Translations under genes and position numbers: made by a program
Notes under the pieces: generated by a model
Databases searched by the model: none
Told to the model about the DNA's origin: nothing
What the model saw: the letters and a program-made list of their open reading frames with translations, nothing else
Shown here: positions 45,210 to 56,689 of the stretch, piece by piece
Layout of the letters: each line of letters starts with the position of its first letter
How positions within the stretch are numbered: position 1 is the first letter of the stretch
From: Poa pratensis
Taxonomy: Eukaryota > Streptophyta > Magnoliopsida > Poales > Poaceae
Length of the DNA: 64,000 nt
Direction of reading: 5' to 3'
Assembly (NCBI GenBank): GCA_947311845.1
Contig: CAMZMU010000059.1
Span: forward strand, 37,499,226-37,563,225

Positions 45210-47888
45210 GCGATGGTTCTTCACACGACCGTGTATGCCGAACCATACGTGCGAACTGTATTTGTACTTTTTCCCCCGAAAAACTGTATTTGTACTTGTG
45301 GACGCGTGCCAGTGAGTGACTTCGATATGTACAGTATATCTACTAACTTCACTTAGAAATTCACGTGGTTTTATTTTATGCCTGGGTTTATGTACGATTT
45401 TACACAATGTCAACCGAGCCTTTGTATATGGAAAGTATAAGTATATGAACAAGATGGTGTTGCGGTTGAAATATGTGTGTCACTCATCGTGTACCTAGAG
45501 TCCTTTCCTTTCTTTTCACAAGCTTGCCCATGTTTGATGTCGTACTTTAAAAAAAATGTGGAGATAGAATGATAACTAAATAGAAATATCACGTCCTATA
45601 TTTAGGCTTGGTGCAGAGGGAGAGAGCATATGCACGACGTGCCTTGCCATATGGAAGTCAATGTGTGACTTCTGGCTAGGCTATGTCGTACTTAATGAAG
45701 CCGAAATCTGGAACTTCCAAAAAATTCAAGGAATTCTAAACGAAGTTGAAGATCAACGTGACAAGAAATTAAGGCTCTACGATATGATCAATCATGGAGA
45801 CGAGTATTTGAGTCGTGAATTTAGCAATCATCTAAAGAGTTGCGTAATTGTTCCACAACTCACACCGATTGAAACACCTCAAAGAAGCGGGGTATCACAA
45901 TGGTGTAACTGAACTTTGTTGGACATGGTACGATCGATGATGACATTATCATTTTAGGGTTATTGTCTAAAAATACAACTTTCACACTTAATAGGGTGCG
46001 TCTAAGTTCGGGTCTGGAAAGAGTGTCAGTTTGTCTTATCTAGAGATTTAGAGTTGTGAGGCGTTTGTCAAGCAATTTCAGTCGGGCGTACTCACATCGA
46101 AATCAGATAATTACATTTTCGTGGTATATCCATGGAAAATCTTAGCATACTACTTATATAATCGAGAAAGGGGCAAAATGTTTATTGCTTGAAGCGGTGT
46201 TTTTCCAGAGAAAGAGTTTATCGGAAAAGAGACAACTAGAAAAACGGTGCAGGTTGAAGAGTTTTAGTAATAATCACATAGCATAACGAGTTGAGAAACC
46301 CGTGGAGAGAGAAGCACCACCACAACGAAGGTCAAAAAGTCTCTGTATTACATATAAATATTATTGTTATATAATGATGTGCCAACGACCTATTCATATT
46401 CTTATTGATGCGATAAAGCTTGGTTTTCAATCGAGGGAAATCCTTACAGTTGTCTACATCATCCCTTCCATTTGGGGTACCCAACAACATCATCACTCCA
46501 CATCTTCATCGGTTGCGCCAATGCTCCTCAATTGATAGTCGCCCCAGCCGCCTAAGGCCAGACTGAACACAAGTACAACAAACACACCCTTTGTTTGCGA
46601 CTACATGCACTTCTTCATTTACTGGTATTACATAGTGATGGGTTTGAAAAAGTACAAGCATGCAAACATACCTGTAATGGACCAGCTCGTTGCTTTTGTC
46701 GTGGACATTCTGGGTCCTTGATGATCTCTCCCTAATGGAAAACCTGACCAAAATAGTATTGTATTTTCCCCAGAAAGAACAATAAATATAATCAATAAAT
46801 GTGGGGTAATCTTCACGGTAACCATCCGCTCTAGTGACCTAGGATCAGCCATCCAAATTTCAGATGTTGTTTCTCCTTTTTTTCGAGTGCTTTCTAGGGC
46901 GGGTCATTGGCTGGGAAAATAGGGCGACCACCCCGGACTCCGAGAGGGGAATGACTCAAATATTAAAATACATTTGTAAGTCTTATACTATGCATGCACA
47001 CTAGATTATTAACCACTTATAAACAATAAAAGTTGACCTCACTTTATATGAACAATTGCACACGATAAACCAATACAATGTACCACACATAAACCAACCA
47101 ATTAGATCGATGGTGACAAGTTTAATTTGGTTGCTAGTCTCTCCTTTAGATGTCTTATATATTTATGTTAAAAGTTTTGCTAGATATATTTCCAATATTT
47201 ATTTTCGTAAATAACTTCTTATTTGCAAAATCAACAAGAGCATTTGTATAGACCATGTGATATAGATGCGCATTGTGGTGATTATATATAATAATTGAGT
47301 TTTGCGTGTGAAAAAGTAGCTCAACTCACCCTAGGTCGAAAGTTTAGATTCTTTTATGGGATTCTAGTCCAACTAGTAAAATGGCAACGCACGAATATAA
47401 TTGAAGATCTTATTATTAGGAAAATTTAATCTTCATCGTACTCCATAACATTTAAGCAAGTTTGAAATATTTCGAGATTATTTCGGATATCAAATGGAGC
47501 TTCCATAATCGCAAAAATAAGTAATACCAAAACCAAAATGGAGCTTGCAAGATCAAAGAAAGAACAAAAATAGAGAAAACCAAATTAGAGAGGCCCAAAT
47601 GAGGAGGGGCCTCATAAACTGTTAAGAGTGCCCTCTAAGATTGATTTAGAACCTCCTCATATCATTTTCACACAGTTTTACAAACTCTACGTCATCGGCT
47701 CAAAGTTTCCTTTCTACATTTTTTGTGCTCAATCTTGTATCTTTGTATTGTTCAAAACGAGATCAATTCAATTACATAGTTGAAATCAAAGTTCAAACAA
47801 CATATTTTATATGGGATGTTTTGAAGTAGATAATATCAAAATTGAGCCGAAAGACATAGGCCCAATAGAAACTTCTGAGGCCTGAAAA
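45210..47888. other. Intergenic, no gene recognised
   Basis: An 83-aa frame at 45661-45912 (MCDFWLGYVVLNEAEIWNFQ...) resembles nothing I know, and its composition is like the flanks. Minus-strand frames at 46506-46852 are also unsupported. AT-rich sequence dominates from 46950. No TSD-bounded element was seen. Confidence 0.5.
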
Positions 47889-48467
47889 CATAGGCACGTG
47901 GTTGAGCAGCAAGACGGGCGCATAGGCAAACTGGTCTCCCCTGTTTCTACCTTCTCACACTAAAAAAACACCTCTGTTTGGCATTTTAAAATCACCATAG
48001 CAGGCTCGAGAGTGGAGATCGCGAAGGTTACAAGTCAGTGAGTGAAACACATTCCAACACGATCACTGGGCCCATAACACACTCCGATCAACGCCACAAG
48101 CCCGCCGGCAGCAAAGCCTGCTAGCCATGTCCGAATCCGGTCACCAGGCGCCGGCATCCCGCCAGAACCGCCGCCGGCACGTCCTCATCTGCGCAAGCTT
48201 CGCCGTGCTTGTCCTGCTCCTCCTCGCCTCCGCGGCCGCCATCGTCCTGCTCACTATGCTCCGCCCGCGCGAGCCCACCACGGAGTTCATCTCCGCGAAC
48301 GCCACAGGCGCCGTCATGGGCGTGGCGCTGCCGGCCTTCTCCAGCCAGTTCAACCTGACCCTTCCTCTTCGTGGTGCGCGTACGCAACCCGAACCCGGCG
48401 TCGTTCCACTACGGCGAGTCTGCCACGTCGCTCATCTACCGGGACGCCCCGTGGGCGGCGCCATCGT
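47889..48467 (+). pseudogene. Duplicated LEA_2/NHL copy, truncated by a CACTA element
   Basis: The leader from about 47889 (AGGCAAACTGGTCTCCCCTG, CACTAAAAAAACACCTCTG) and the coding start at 48127 match the intact gene 3.5 kb upstream (MSESGHQAPASRQNRRRHVL). At about 48360 an extra C (GACCCTTCCT versus GACCTTCCT) shifts the frame. A C is lost further on (GACGCCCCGTGG). At 48468 a CACTA terminus replaces the remaining C-terminal half. No rest of the gene is found downstream, so the copy is dead. Confidence 0.9.
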
Positions 48468-49560
48468 CACTAGTGGAAAACGGGGCACTAGTCCCGGTTC
48501 CAGAGGGCCTTTAGTCCCGGTTGGGCAACCGGGACTAGCCAATTGGGACTAGAGGCCCCCTCCCTCTAGTCCCGGTTGTCCACGAACCAGGACAAGAGGC
48601 CCTCCCACATGGCCACGGAGGAGCCCGCGGGGCTGGAGACCTTTAGTCCCGGTTCGTAACACGAACCGGGACCAAAGGTAGGTCTTTTTTTTCTTTTCGA
48701 TTATTTTTCAGGGTTTAGGGTTTAGGAGGGGTTTAGGGGTTTCAGATGGTTTCTATCGTACGGGGATCAAGTCGATGCGCCAAAAACATGTTTTGGTATA
48801 TATAAATTACTACATGAAGATCAAGTTGATGCATATATAACACATACAATTACATGAAGATCACGTTGATACATATATATATATAACACATACAAATTAA
48901 GTAGTACATGAAGATCACATTTTCGTATAAATTACTTAATTACATGGAGATCACTATTACATGGAGACATACTATTTTTCATCATGGTACTCTCCGAATT
49001 TATGTATGACCTCCGCAAGGAAAAATCCCGTCAATTCCTCTGCAATTGCTTTGAAGCGGTCCTGTATTGGGAACGCGTTCCGCTTTCTTGCCAACTTTAA
49101 AAGAATGAGATCAAAATGAATACATGAGTTGTGTGTATATATATCAAATCATAATAAAACAATTATGAATGAAACTCGGCACAACTGATGGTAACAAAAT
49201 AAAGTTGTGAATAATGTTTACGTACATCTTGATTTCTTCGGTTGTTGAATCCCTCGTTGGTGCTCATGTGAATGTACTCGCAAACGTAGAATCCACATAA
49301 ATTAGTCCCATGTGGCTGTTTATGGCAAGTCTGTACAAGAATAGAATTCAATAAAATAATAATCAAGTATGATAATGGTGCGCGGACCTAGGTAGTACTA
49401 CTTACGTCGTTCAAACGCCATGTCAGATTCGGTTTCCATGCACCGGGTTCTTCCTTGATGAACGATTTCCAAACGCTGCCCGACAAAGAAAATGAACAAA
49501 CGAGTTATTAATTACTTGATATCAGGAAATGAACGAAAGAGGCGATGAGAATTGAAATTA
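48468..49560. mobile_element. CACTA element end with GGTCCCGG subterminal repeats
   Basis: It begins CACTAGTGGAAAACGGGGC, followed by pairs of TAGTCCCGGTT/AACCGGGACTA up to about 48680, typical of a common Triticeae CACTA group. Minus-strand coding remnants follow at 48970-49370. The opposite terminus was not found, so the right limit is uncertain and could be beyond 50357 if the captured gene pieces lie inside it. Confidence 0.8.
49163..49366 (-). pseudogene. Ulp1-like protease fragment of the CACTA element
   Basis: The frame contains CHKQPHGTNLCGFYVCEYIH, matching the C-terminal catalytic block of the Ulp1/C48 proteases carried by plant CACTA elements (CxKQPxGxxxCGYYVCE). The catalytic cysteine of that block is present. 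The domain's histidine and aspartate part is absent. Nearby minus-strand sequence at 48980-49080 also looks coding. Confidence 0.65.
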
Positions 49561-49569
49561 CTCTGTGAG

Positions 49570-50195
49570 CATATCGAGGTTTACAGGAACGCTCACACCA
49601 ATGCTCCCGGCCGCCGGCGTGTTGCGCATGGACAAGATGAGCTGCGGATCTTCAAAGCGCTGCTCTACTTCATGTACAAGGACTACCTGTCCCTGCAGGA
49701 GCAGACGATGAAGCAGGAGGAGGCCGCCCTGGCGTAGCGCACCTGCTCGTGGCGGCCCATGGGTACGACATGGAGAAGCTAAAGCTGCTCTGCGAGGATC
49801 GGCTGTGCGGGAGCATCGACGTTGGCACGACGGCGGAACCCTCGCGTTGCCCAAACCGCTTGGCTGTTGCGGGCTAAAGGACGCGTGCTTCGATTTCCGT
49901 TGCCGCTCTCCGGCGAACCTGAAGACGGCTTCGAGCATCTGACCGTGACTTGCCGAGGTGATGCCTACCGGTCCGTGCTCATGAACATGCAGCGTGACCT
50001 CTGTTGCCGCCCCTTTCGCACTCCCAATCGACGTCAGGCACAGAGTTGTCACGACTGTCTCCACGCTGGACCTCTACCGCCAAAAGGTGCGCTGCTGTGC
50101 GGCAGCGACGGCAAGACAACGGGCTCGTGGTCGGTAGTGCACTTGGGCAATTCCTTCCCGGGAGATGACATTGTAGCTAATATTTGGAGTTAGAG
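49570..50195 (+). pseudogene. BTB/POZ-MATH gene fragment (probably captured)
   Basis: One frame reads IFKALLYFMYKDYLSLQEQT, then a stop or shift, and another frame gives HLLVAAHGYDMEKLKLLCED and RLCGSIDVGTTAE. Later DGFEHLTVTCRG is found. Order and spacing match the end of the BTB domain and the following helices of grass MATH-BTB proteins, substrate adaptors of cullin-3 ubiquitin ligases. MATH and the first half of BTB are missing and several shifts are present. It lies beside a CACTA end, so capture by that element is likely. Confidence 0.65.
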
Positions 50196-50210
50196 GGTGG
50201 AAGCTTGTAG

Positions 50211-50357
50211 GTGTGGGAGCAGCGACGATGTGGACGAAGATGGCTCCAGCTCATTGTGAATTTGTGATTTGTTACGAGCATCAAGTTCATCGGTCTTTTG
50301 TATGAGCTCCTTCAGGTACTCCACTGCATCACCAAGAATAGATGTCATGTCCATCTA
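50211..50357 (-). pseudogene. ICE1/SCREAM-like bHLH exon fragment (probably captured)
   Basis: Read from an acceptor-like CACTGCTAG, the minus strand gives MDMTSILGDAVEYLKELIQK, then TDELDARNKSQIHNELEPSS and STSSLLPH. This matches the second helix and following segment of ICE-like bHLH proteins (MDRASILGDAIEYLKELLQ...NELES), which activate cold-response and stomatal genes. Only one exon is present and no basic region is found. It lies 15 bp from the BTB/MATH piece in the opposite orientation. Confidence 0.7.
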
Positions 50358-50951
50358 GCAGTGCCAACCATACAAATCAGTTTATTAACCAATCATGGGA
50401 GAAGGGACAATTGGTGGCACACATGGCCGGTGAGAGAACTCAAGGTAAAATAGTCAATATAAGAACAACCATAACATATGGTGCAGAGTAGTACACCATG
50501 ATTCATGCTCTTTTCGGCTCACGAAAACCCACTCATTTTTCGGTTAAAAAAACCACTCATTTTTATTGACATACCACAGAATTATAAGATACTTTTATTT
50601 GAAACTGTATACCCGGAGTGATATAGTATTTTTTTAATAAAAGGTGACCCTACAAGAGATGGACCACGCGTGTCAGAAATGCCATCTGTCTTTAGGCCCG
50701 ACAAAGTTAGATGATCCGTTCCGCTGATAAGGTCCATCTTCAATCTGGCGAACGGGGACATGCATATGTCCTTCATATCCAAGCCAGATACAACAGTTGA
50801 ACAATCAAATTCCGTCGACATGTTGTAAATTATTTTATGAAATACGATAGACACATTGGAAGCAACAACTACAATGTTTACTTCACTGCTTCTTTGAGTG
50901 CCTACTGTAAATTGGCCCCTTTAATTGTGTAGACATGCGCTTGCACGTACA
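50358..50951. other. Intergenic, no gene recognised
   Basis: A minus-strand 90-aa frame at 50582-50854 has no recognisable domain. Otherwise the sequence is AT-rich. Confidence 0.5.
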
Positions 50952-51109
50952 CAGGGGCGGATCTAGCGCCCCTCCAGCCCGGGCAGCTGCCCGGGCTTGC
51001 CGGCGACTCCCCTGCCTGCGTTTGTGTGATTGCTACAGTGATTATGTTCGAAAATTGGCATTTTAAGCATGTTTGCCCGGGCTTTGAGAAATTTCTGGGT
51101 CCGCCACTG
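50952..51109. mobile_element. hAT-type MITE, 158 bp, perfect TSD
   Basis: Ends CAGGGGCGGATCTAG and inverted GGGTCCGCCACTG, with a perfect 8-bp duplication CACGTACA at 50944-50951 and 51110-51117. The interior has a CCCGGGCAGCTGCCCGGGC palindrome near 50977. Confidence 0.93.
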
Positions 51110-51659
51110 CACGTACATGCCAACTAGTGAACTCCAAAAAATCAAAGAGGCAAACATGCCACAACGATGCGGTGTTTTTTCTATTGCCACGTTTCTAATT
51201 TTCGGCAAATCAAAGAGGCAGAGTAACAAAAGCCACAAGCTGTAGCCAGGGAAACCAGCGCGCTCCACACGCTGGCTGGCAGAAACCAAATTTCAGCCCT
51301 GGCTGGCGCTCCATGTTTCGAATTTCGAACCCCGAAATCAAACCATTCCAAAAGAGGGCAGACCCCACCGCTACTACTTGCCTTTTTCGAATTTTACCGA
51401 GCCGAGCTCCAGCTCACGCCACCTGACAAAAAAACCCACCCATCATAACGCCTATACACGCACCAATGACATGTGGGCCACCAGACTCGTCGACCCCACC
51501 CGTCGGTGAGACCAAAAGGGCGAAGAGCGGGATCTACACCTTCGGACACGACCCCGAAATTTTTGAAACCAGCATAAACCCAACGTTTCGATCCCGCCCG
51601 CGCCGTCTCACTGCCGCGCGGGCCCACCTGCCAGGCAGGCCTTCACCCCGCCTCATCTT

Positions 51660-51839
51660 TTAACCCACCGTCCCGTTCTCTCTCTCCATCTCCATTCTCC
51701 CAGCCGAGAGAGCTCCCGAACCCTAGCCCAGCCCACGCGACCGCGCCGGCGATGGCCCTCGTCGTGGCGGCGTGAGAGTGACGGGATCTTCTATCCATCC
51801 GTGGCGGCGAGGCGAGGCGAGGGAGGCGGGCGCGCGGAG
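51660..51839 (+). promoter_or_regulatory. Core promoter and 5' leader of the WD40-like gene
   Basis: No TATA box. CT-rich patch TTCTCTCTCTCCATCTCC at 51674-51691 and a telo-box-like GAACCCTAG at 51718-51726, both common in plant housekeeping promoters. The leader contains a 7-codon upstream ORF at 51752-51775 (MALVVAA) that terminates 64 bp before the main ATG. Confidence 0.55.
51752..51775 (+). CDS. Upstream ORF in the leader of the WD40-like gene
   Basis: ATG GCC CTC... TGA, encoding MALVVAA. The start context GGCGATGGC has G at -3 and G at +4, a good plant Kozak context. It may lower translation of the main frame. Whether it is within the transcript depends on the true start site, which is unknown. 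Confidence 0.45.
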   Translation: MALVVAA

Positions 51840-54800
51840 ATGGAGGCGAGGCGGATCTCGGCGAGCCCCCGGCCGTGCAACGGCCGGCGGGTGGTGGCCA
51901 AGAAGCGGCCCCGGCAGGAGGCGCCCGTCAGCAGCGTCCGGAAGCTGCAGCGCCGCGAGATCAGCTCCCGCCGCGAGCGCTCCTTCGCCATGAACTCCGC
52001 GCAGGAGCGCTTCCGCAACATCCAGCTGCAGGTCCGTCCCGCCTTCTTGCCCGCCCCTCTTTTCTCTGCCTCCGTTCCGTCCCTCTTCTGTTCTCGTATG
52101 CCTGCGCTCGTGGAATTGCCGCGGGTTGCCTCGGATTGGAGTAGCTGGTGGGGCGTGGGGAGTTTGGGTCTGTCTGCCAGGCGGGGAAAAGTCAGATCTT
52201 GTTAGGTTTCGGTGAACAGTTGGTTCGCAATTGGGATCCTATAGCGTGTCGCTGAATGCTGTGTTGCGCTTGATTCGCTCATGCGCTGAAAAAAACTGTA
52301 CATTTAGTGCAAGCGCTAACAGATTAATGGTGGTCCGTGGAAGTTGTGAATCCATTGTCCAGTGTCGTAGATGTATACCAGATGGCTGTCCTGTGCACCA
52401 TGGCACCATCCTGTTAGATCTTTCGTGCAATCTTTGATGAAGTTTAGGGCATTATTGATAGATGTTGGTGTATGCACTCTCTGTGAAATTCTAGGTTGAT
52501 CCTTTCTCACCGATGTATAAGATTCATGATGTTTGTGTTCCTGACAACTTGTTGGATTGTTGCAATCAACATAGCAGATGATAGCTGTGTGTCTGAGCTA
52601 AGTCACCTGTTCAGTTTATTTAGTGATTGTTTGATGCCAAGCTGGGCCTATGAGTGATGGAAATTAGTTGCCCATGGTCGTCTTTGTCCTGGACCTGTCT
52701 TCAATTGGTCACAATACACTGTTCAGATAACTAATCCAGTGGTGTTTCTCCTGCATAGAACAAGGGCACCTTGTTTTCAAAAAAATTGAGTGCTTTACCA
52801 TCAGCACCCAGAAGCCACAGTTATTAAAACTGTTAAACTTGGACTTTTTCTCATCTTGCTTTGTGTGTACAGGAATTATCAATTGTACCTCCCTCACATT
52901 TTCTTGTAACATCACACTTTTTTGATCTTGCTTATAATAATGCACACTTGCTTTCACTTCCAGGAAGAGTTTGACACTCATGATCCTAAAGAGAACAGTG
53001 CACTACTACCTTATGTGAGGAAAAGGTCAAAAATTATCGAGATTGTCGCAGCACGTGATATTGTTTTCGCTTTGTCACAGTCAGGAGTATGTGCTGCTTT
53101 TAGTAGAGGTATGCTTGTTCTCTTGCTGTGCTCCTGTGCTTCATATGGTCATACTGAGAGGCTCTTCATATATTTGCAGTGACGAATAAGAGAATATGCT
53201 TTCTGAATGGTAGTCCAGATGAAGTTGTTCGTAGTCTATTCTACAACAAGAACAATGATTCGCTCATTACTGTGTCAGTATATGGTTCTGAAAATTTCAG
53301 TGCCTTGCGATGCAAGACAACTCGAATAGAGTGAGCTTTCTATCCGTAGTTCTTTCACCAGTGAATATCTGTTTCTTTCATCTTGATTAAGACCCACTTA
53401 AACTATTTCAAGGTATATACGCCGTGGAAAGCCGGATGCTGGTTTCCCTCTTTTTGAGACAGAATCCTTGAAATGGCCTGGGTTTGTGGAGTTTGATGAT
53501 GTCAATGGAAAGGTTTTAACGTATTCTGCTCAAGACAGGTACTTTAACTTCTGTAATGGCTGTAAATGCCCTTGCTGGAACTGCCCTGATCACATCTCAT
53601 TTGTGAACAGCACTTACAAGGTGTTTGACTTGAAAAACTACACACTACTGTATTCCATATCTGACAAGAATGTTCAAGAAATAAAGATAAGGTAATTACC
53701 ATGTCTCTTCCTTCTTGTCACCTCTTTGTTTGAAAATTGTTCTGTTATCACTTGAACTCCTATTCGTTTACTAACAACAAAATCGCCACCTATCCTCCTC
53801 TAAATGGAAAAAAATTGAAGCTAGAAATTATTTATGCAATGCACATGCAGAGGCTAGCAGTAACTGATTCATTTTAGTAGGGATGGATGGTTATATTTGT
53901 CTAATTACTTGTCAACTTGTGACAGCCCTGGTATAATGCTCTTGATCTATACAAGAACAAGCAGCTCTATTCCTCTGAAGATTCTTTCTATCGAGGATGG
54001 TACAGTTCTGAAGTTCTTCAATCACCTTCTCCATCGAAATAAGAAGGTGGATTTCATTGAACAGTTCAATGAAAAGCTCTTGGTCAAGCAGGATGGGGAG
54101 AATCTTCAAATACTTGATGTAAGTATTTTTCTTAATTTACAAGTGCCTAGTACAATCAATCAGAATGTCTGTTGATTCTTGCTTATCTTTTGATCTCACA
54201 TCACTGTAGGTACGGAACTTCCAGTTGACTGAAGTGAGCAGTACTGAGTTCATGACTCCATCTGCCTTTATCTTTCTGTATGAACTCCAGTTGTTTTTGA
54301 CTTTCCGGAACCGATCTGTAGCAGTTTGGAATTTCCGAGGTGAACTAGTAACATCATTTGAGGATCACCTGTTATGGCACCCTGACTGCAATACCAACAA
54401 CATATACATAACCAGTGATCAAGATCTTATAATTTCTTACTGCAAGGCTGATTCCAGCGATTCATCTTCTGAAGAAAATGGTAAGATATGATTTCTTTTG
54501 CTGTTTGTGGGAGGATATATAGTGTAATTTGCCATAAAGTTGAATCAGTGCATGTTGCATCTTGCTAGTTATCTGTAGTTTTGGTTTCCTTCGACAATCT
54601 TTATTGTCCAATCATGCTACGTACGCTTCTGGCAGTGAGTTAATTCAATTAAACCTGCCATTGTATGATCTCACGCAAGACCCTCACCAATTGAATGATA
54701 CCCTAAGTTTCCAAATTAACATCTCACCACTTGTCAACAGATGAACGAGCATGATACTCACATTTGTGGTTGTGGATAACATAGCTTATCTTTGTTTGCT

Positions 54801-55018
54801 CACGTGCAGCTGGCTCTATAAACATCAGCAACATACTGACAGGAAAATGCTTGGCAAAAATAAAGGCTGGGGATTTGTGCAAGCAAAAGAAGACATGGAA
54901 GTTCCAGAGTACAATCACTGAGGCTCTTGAGGACATCACAGCTCTGTACTATGATGAAGAGCGTGATGAGATCTACACGGGCAACCGTCATGGCCTTGTT
55001 CATGTGTGGGCGAATTAA
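51840..55018 (+). CDS. Conserved plant WD40-like protein, function unknown
   Basis: Exons: 51840-52031, 52964-53108, 53180-53330, 53413-53538, 53611-53691, 53926-54118, 54210-54480, 54810-55018, all with GT-AG borders and consistent phases, giving 455 aa. The N terminus is basic with a likely nuclear signal (about 16-25, RRVVAKKRPR). The body has beta-propeller-like strands such as TYKVFDLKNYTLLYSISDKN, RNRSVAVWNFRGELVTSFED and the C-terminal GNRHGLVHVWAN, in WD-repeat style. I recognise it as a conserved single-copy-type plant protein but cannot name it. The start is chosen at the ATG opening the basic N terminus. An upstream in-frame GTG is not used. The intron 53539-53610 is optional in frame. 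Confidence 0.85.
53539..53610 (+). other. 72-nt in-frame, stop-free mini-intron (candidate exitron)
   Basis: It has GT...AG ends (CAG|GTACTT ... GAACAG|CAC) and contains no stop in the gene's frame. Splicing joins AQD to STYKVFD. Retention would insert 24 residues, including the cysteine cluster FCNGCKCPCWNC. The spliced form fits the conserved protein as I recall it. Confidence 0.65.
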
Positions 55019-55485
55019 GAGCTGAAACAGTAGATTTCAAGGACAACAAGGTGTTGCTCATTTGCGACTGAATCGATTTAACAAGAAACCCTCAGGTGGT
55101 GGGTGCTGGCCATGAAGAGGTCTCGAGTCTCCAGCCGTTAGCCATTTCTCGATGTGAGTGTGGTGTCCATCCGTTCTCTGCTCTTAGAAGATTTGTTGTA
55201 GAGTTAGAACCTGTCGTGTGCTTTACCCTGTAGTGAGCTCTCAAAGCTGAAGTAGATTTGTGAGATGTCTCACAGTGAGCTCTCAAGCTGTACCCGTGTA
55301 ATGTTCCTTCCTGGTAGTTAACTCTGCTACCTGAAATAGTGAAATCTCATTCTGTCAATGAGTTTGGTGCTTAGGTCGCTCTGGACAAGTCTAAGGGAAG
55401 GACAGATTGTAAAAGAGATACATTATCTTATAATTGATAATTGAAAAGGTCGATTCTGCTACTTTTCTTCTTATTCTGCTGCTGG
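55019..55485 (+). other. 3' UTR and downstream flank of the WD40-like gene
   Basis: No gene. A short internal repeat (GTGAGCTCTCAA(A)GCTG at 55232 and 55275) lies here. The polyadenylation site is not obvious. Confidence 0.5.
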
Positions 55486-55489
55486 TTAG

Positions 55490-55710
55490 GGCAATATTCA
55501 TGTTTCTTAGCGCAGCCATCAGAAAATACCATTGTTCAAGATATCTTTTGATATTCGATTTATCGCCTATTGGTGTTTGACCGATAAGATAAATCTGCCG
55601 ATATGCTGATAAATCGGCTGATATGCTGATAAACTGGCTGATTTATCCCTTATCTTGGGTCGACTGATAAGTTCCAGATAAGTGATATCCCAACATTGGA
55701 AAATACTAAA
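55490..55710. repeat. Dispersed repeat with CTGATAAATCGG tandem units
   Basis: Three imperfect 20-bp units built on GCTGATATGCTGATAAA(T/C) lie at 55596-55640, with TTTATCCCTTATCTTGGGTC following. I recall the same sequence type as a dispersed element in Triticeae DNA. No ends or TSD were found. Confidence 0.55.
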
Positions 55711-56070
55711 CAAAAGGGATAGTGACAAAGATATATTTGCGCTGGGGGGAAAGAGATGGTTGCCCGTGTATTAAAATACTTCCAATTTATTTCTGCTAAA
55801 CTAAAAAGCTTCCAATTTGATTGGCCAAAATCCAACCCAAACGTTGCTCTAATAAAAATACAACTCAAACGAACCAGCAATTACAGATATAAAAGTTCTC
55901 TCACAGAAAAGGAAAAACATAGTTCACTTCTCTCAACTTAGAACAATTGAATTTGTACACACAAAAATAACTTAAAATCTGAACAAAGATACTTAATATG
56001 ACGGAAAAGAACACTTTTAGCTAAGGCCTTCGACACAAAAATTCACTTTCCACTAGATTAGATCAGCTAA

Positions 56071-56640
56071 GAAAAATGTCCTCAGATAAATGGTACTCGA
56101 AGTAGAATCGCCTTGTCTGGCTCATCAGTTGGTATGTTCTTCCAAGTAGCATCGATCATCTCATCTCGGATCATTTGGTTCCTTCCCTCCACAACCAAAC
56201 ACAAAGATACCATCGGTCCAATGCACACGTGAAAATAGAAATCCCACCAAATGGAACAACACAGCTTGAGCTTTCTATTCATCAATGGGATGCAACTTCC
56301 AGCAGATTCAGTGCTACAAGGTCATTCCTTGCTCTCCTTTGCCTGGGAAAAATGTCCTCAGATAAATGGTACTCGAAGTAGAATCGCCTTGTCTGGCTCA
56401 CCAGTTGGTTTGATCTTCCAAGTAGCATCGATCATCTCATCTGTTCCTTCCCTGCACAACCAAACACAAAGATACTATAGGTCCAATGCACACGTGAAAA
56501 TAGAAATCCTACCAAATGGGACAACAAAGCTTGAGCTTTCTATTCATCAATGGGATGAAACTTCCAGCCTCAAACTTAAAAAAAAAAAACTTCCAGCCTC
56601 AGTCAGAGCTACAAGGTCATCCCATGCTCTCCTTTGCCTG
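56071..56640. repeat. Tandem duplication (276-bp period) of an exon-like segment
   Basis: GAAAAATGTCCTCAGATAAA begins at 56071 and again at 56347. Both units end near CTCTCCTTTGCCTGGGAAA. On the minus strand each unit contains an acceptor-like AG and a frame that keeps DEMIDATWK, then EPDKAILLRVPFI and a stop. The second unit has an added A-rich insert at 56576-56589 with a short local duplication of CTTCCAGCCTCA. Confidence 0.9.
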
Positions 56641-56689
56641 GGAAATTGATAATCACAGAAACGGCATATTTACTTGTCAACCACTTCAA

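Noticed and set aside
51121..51130. AACTAGTG near 51123 as the missing right end of the CACTA element at 48468
   Set aside because: It is only a 7-bp match, not preceded by the rest of the terminus, and the flanking triplets (CGT and AAC) do not match.
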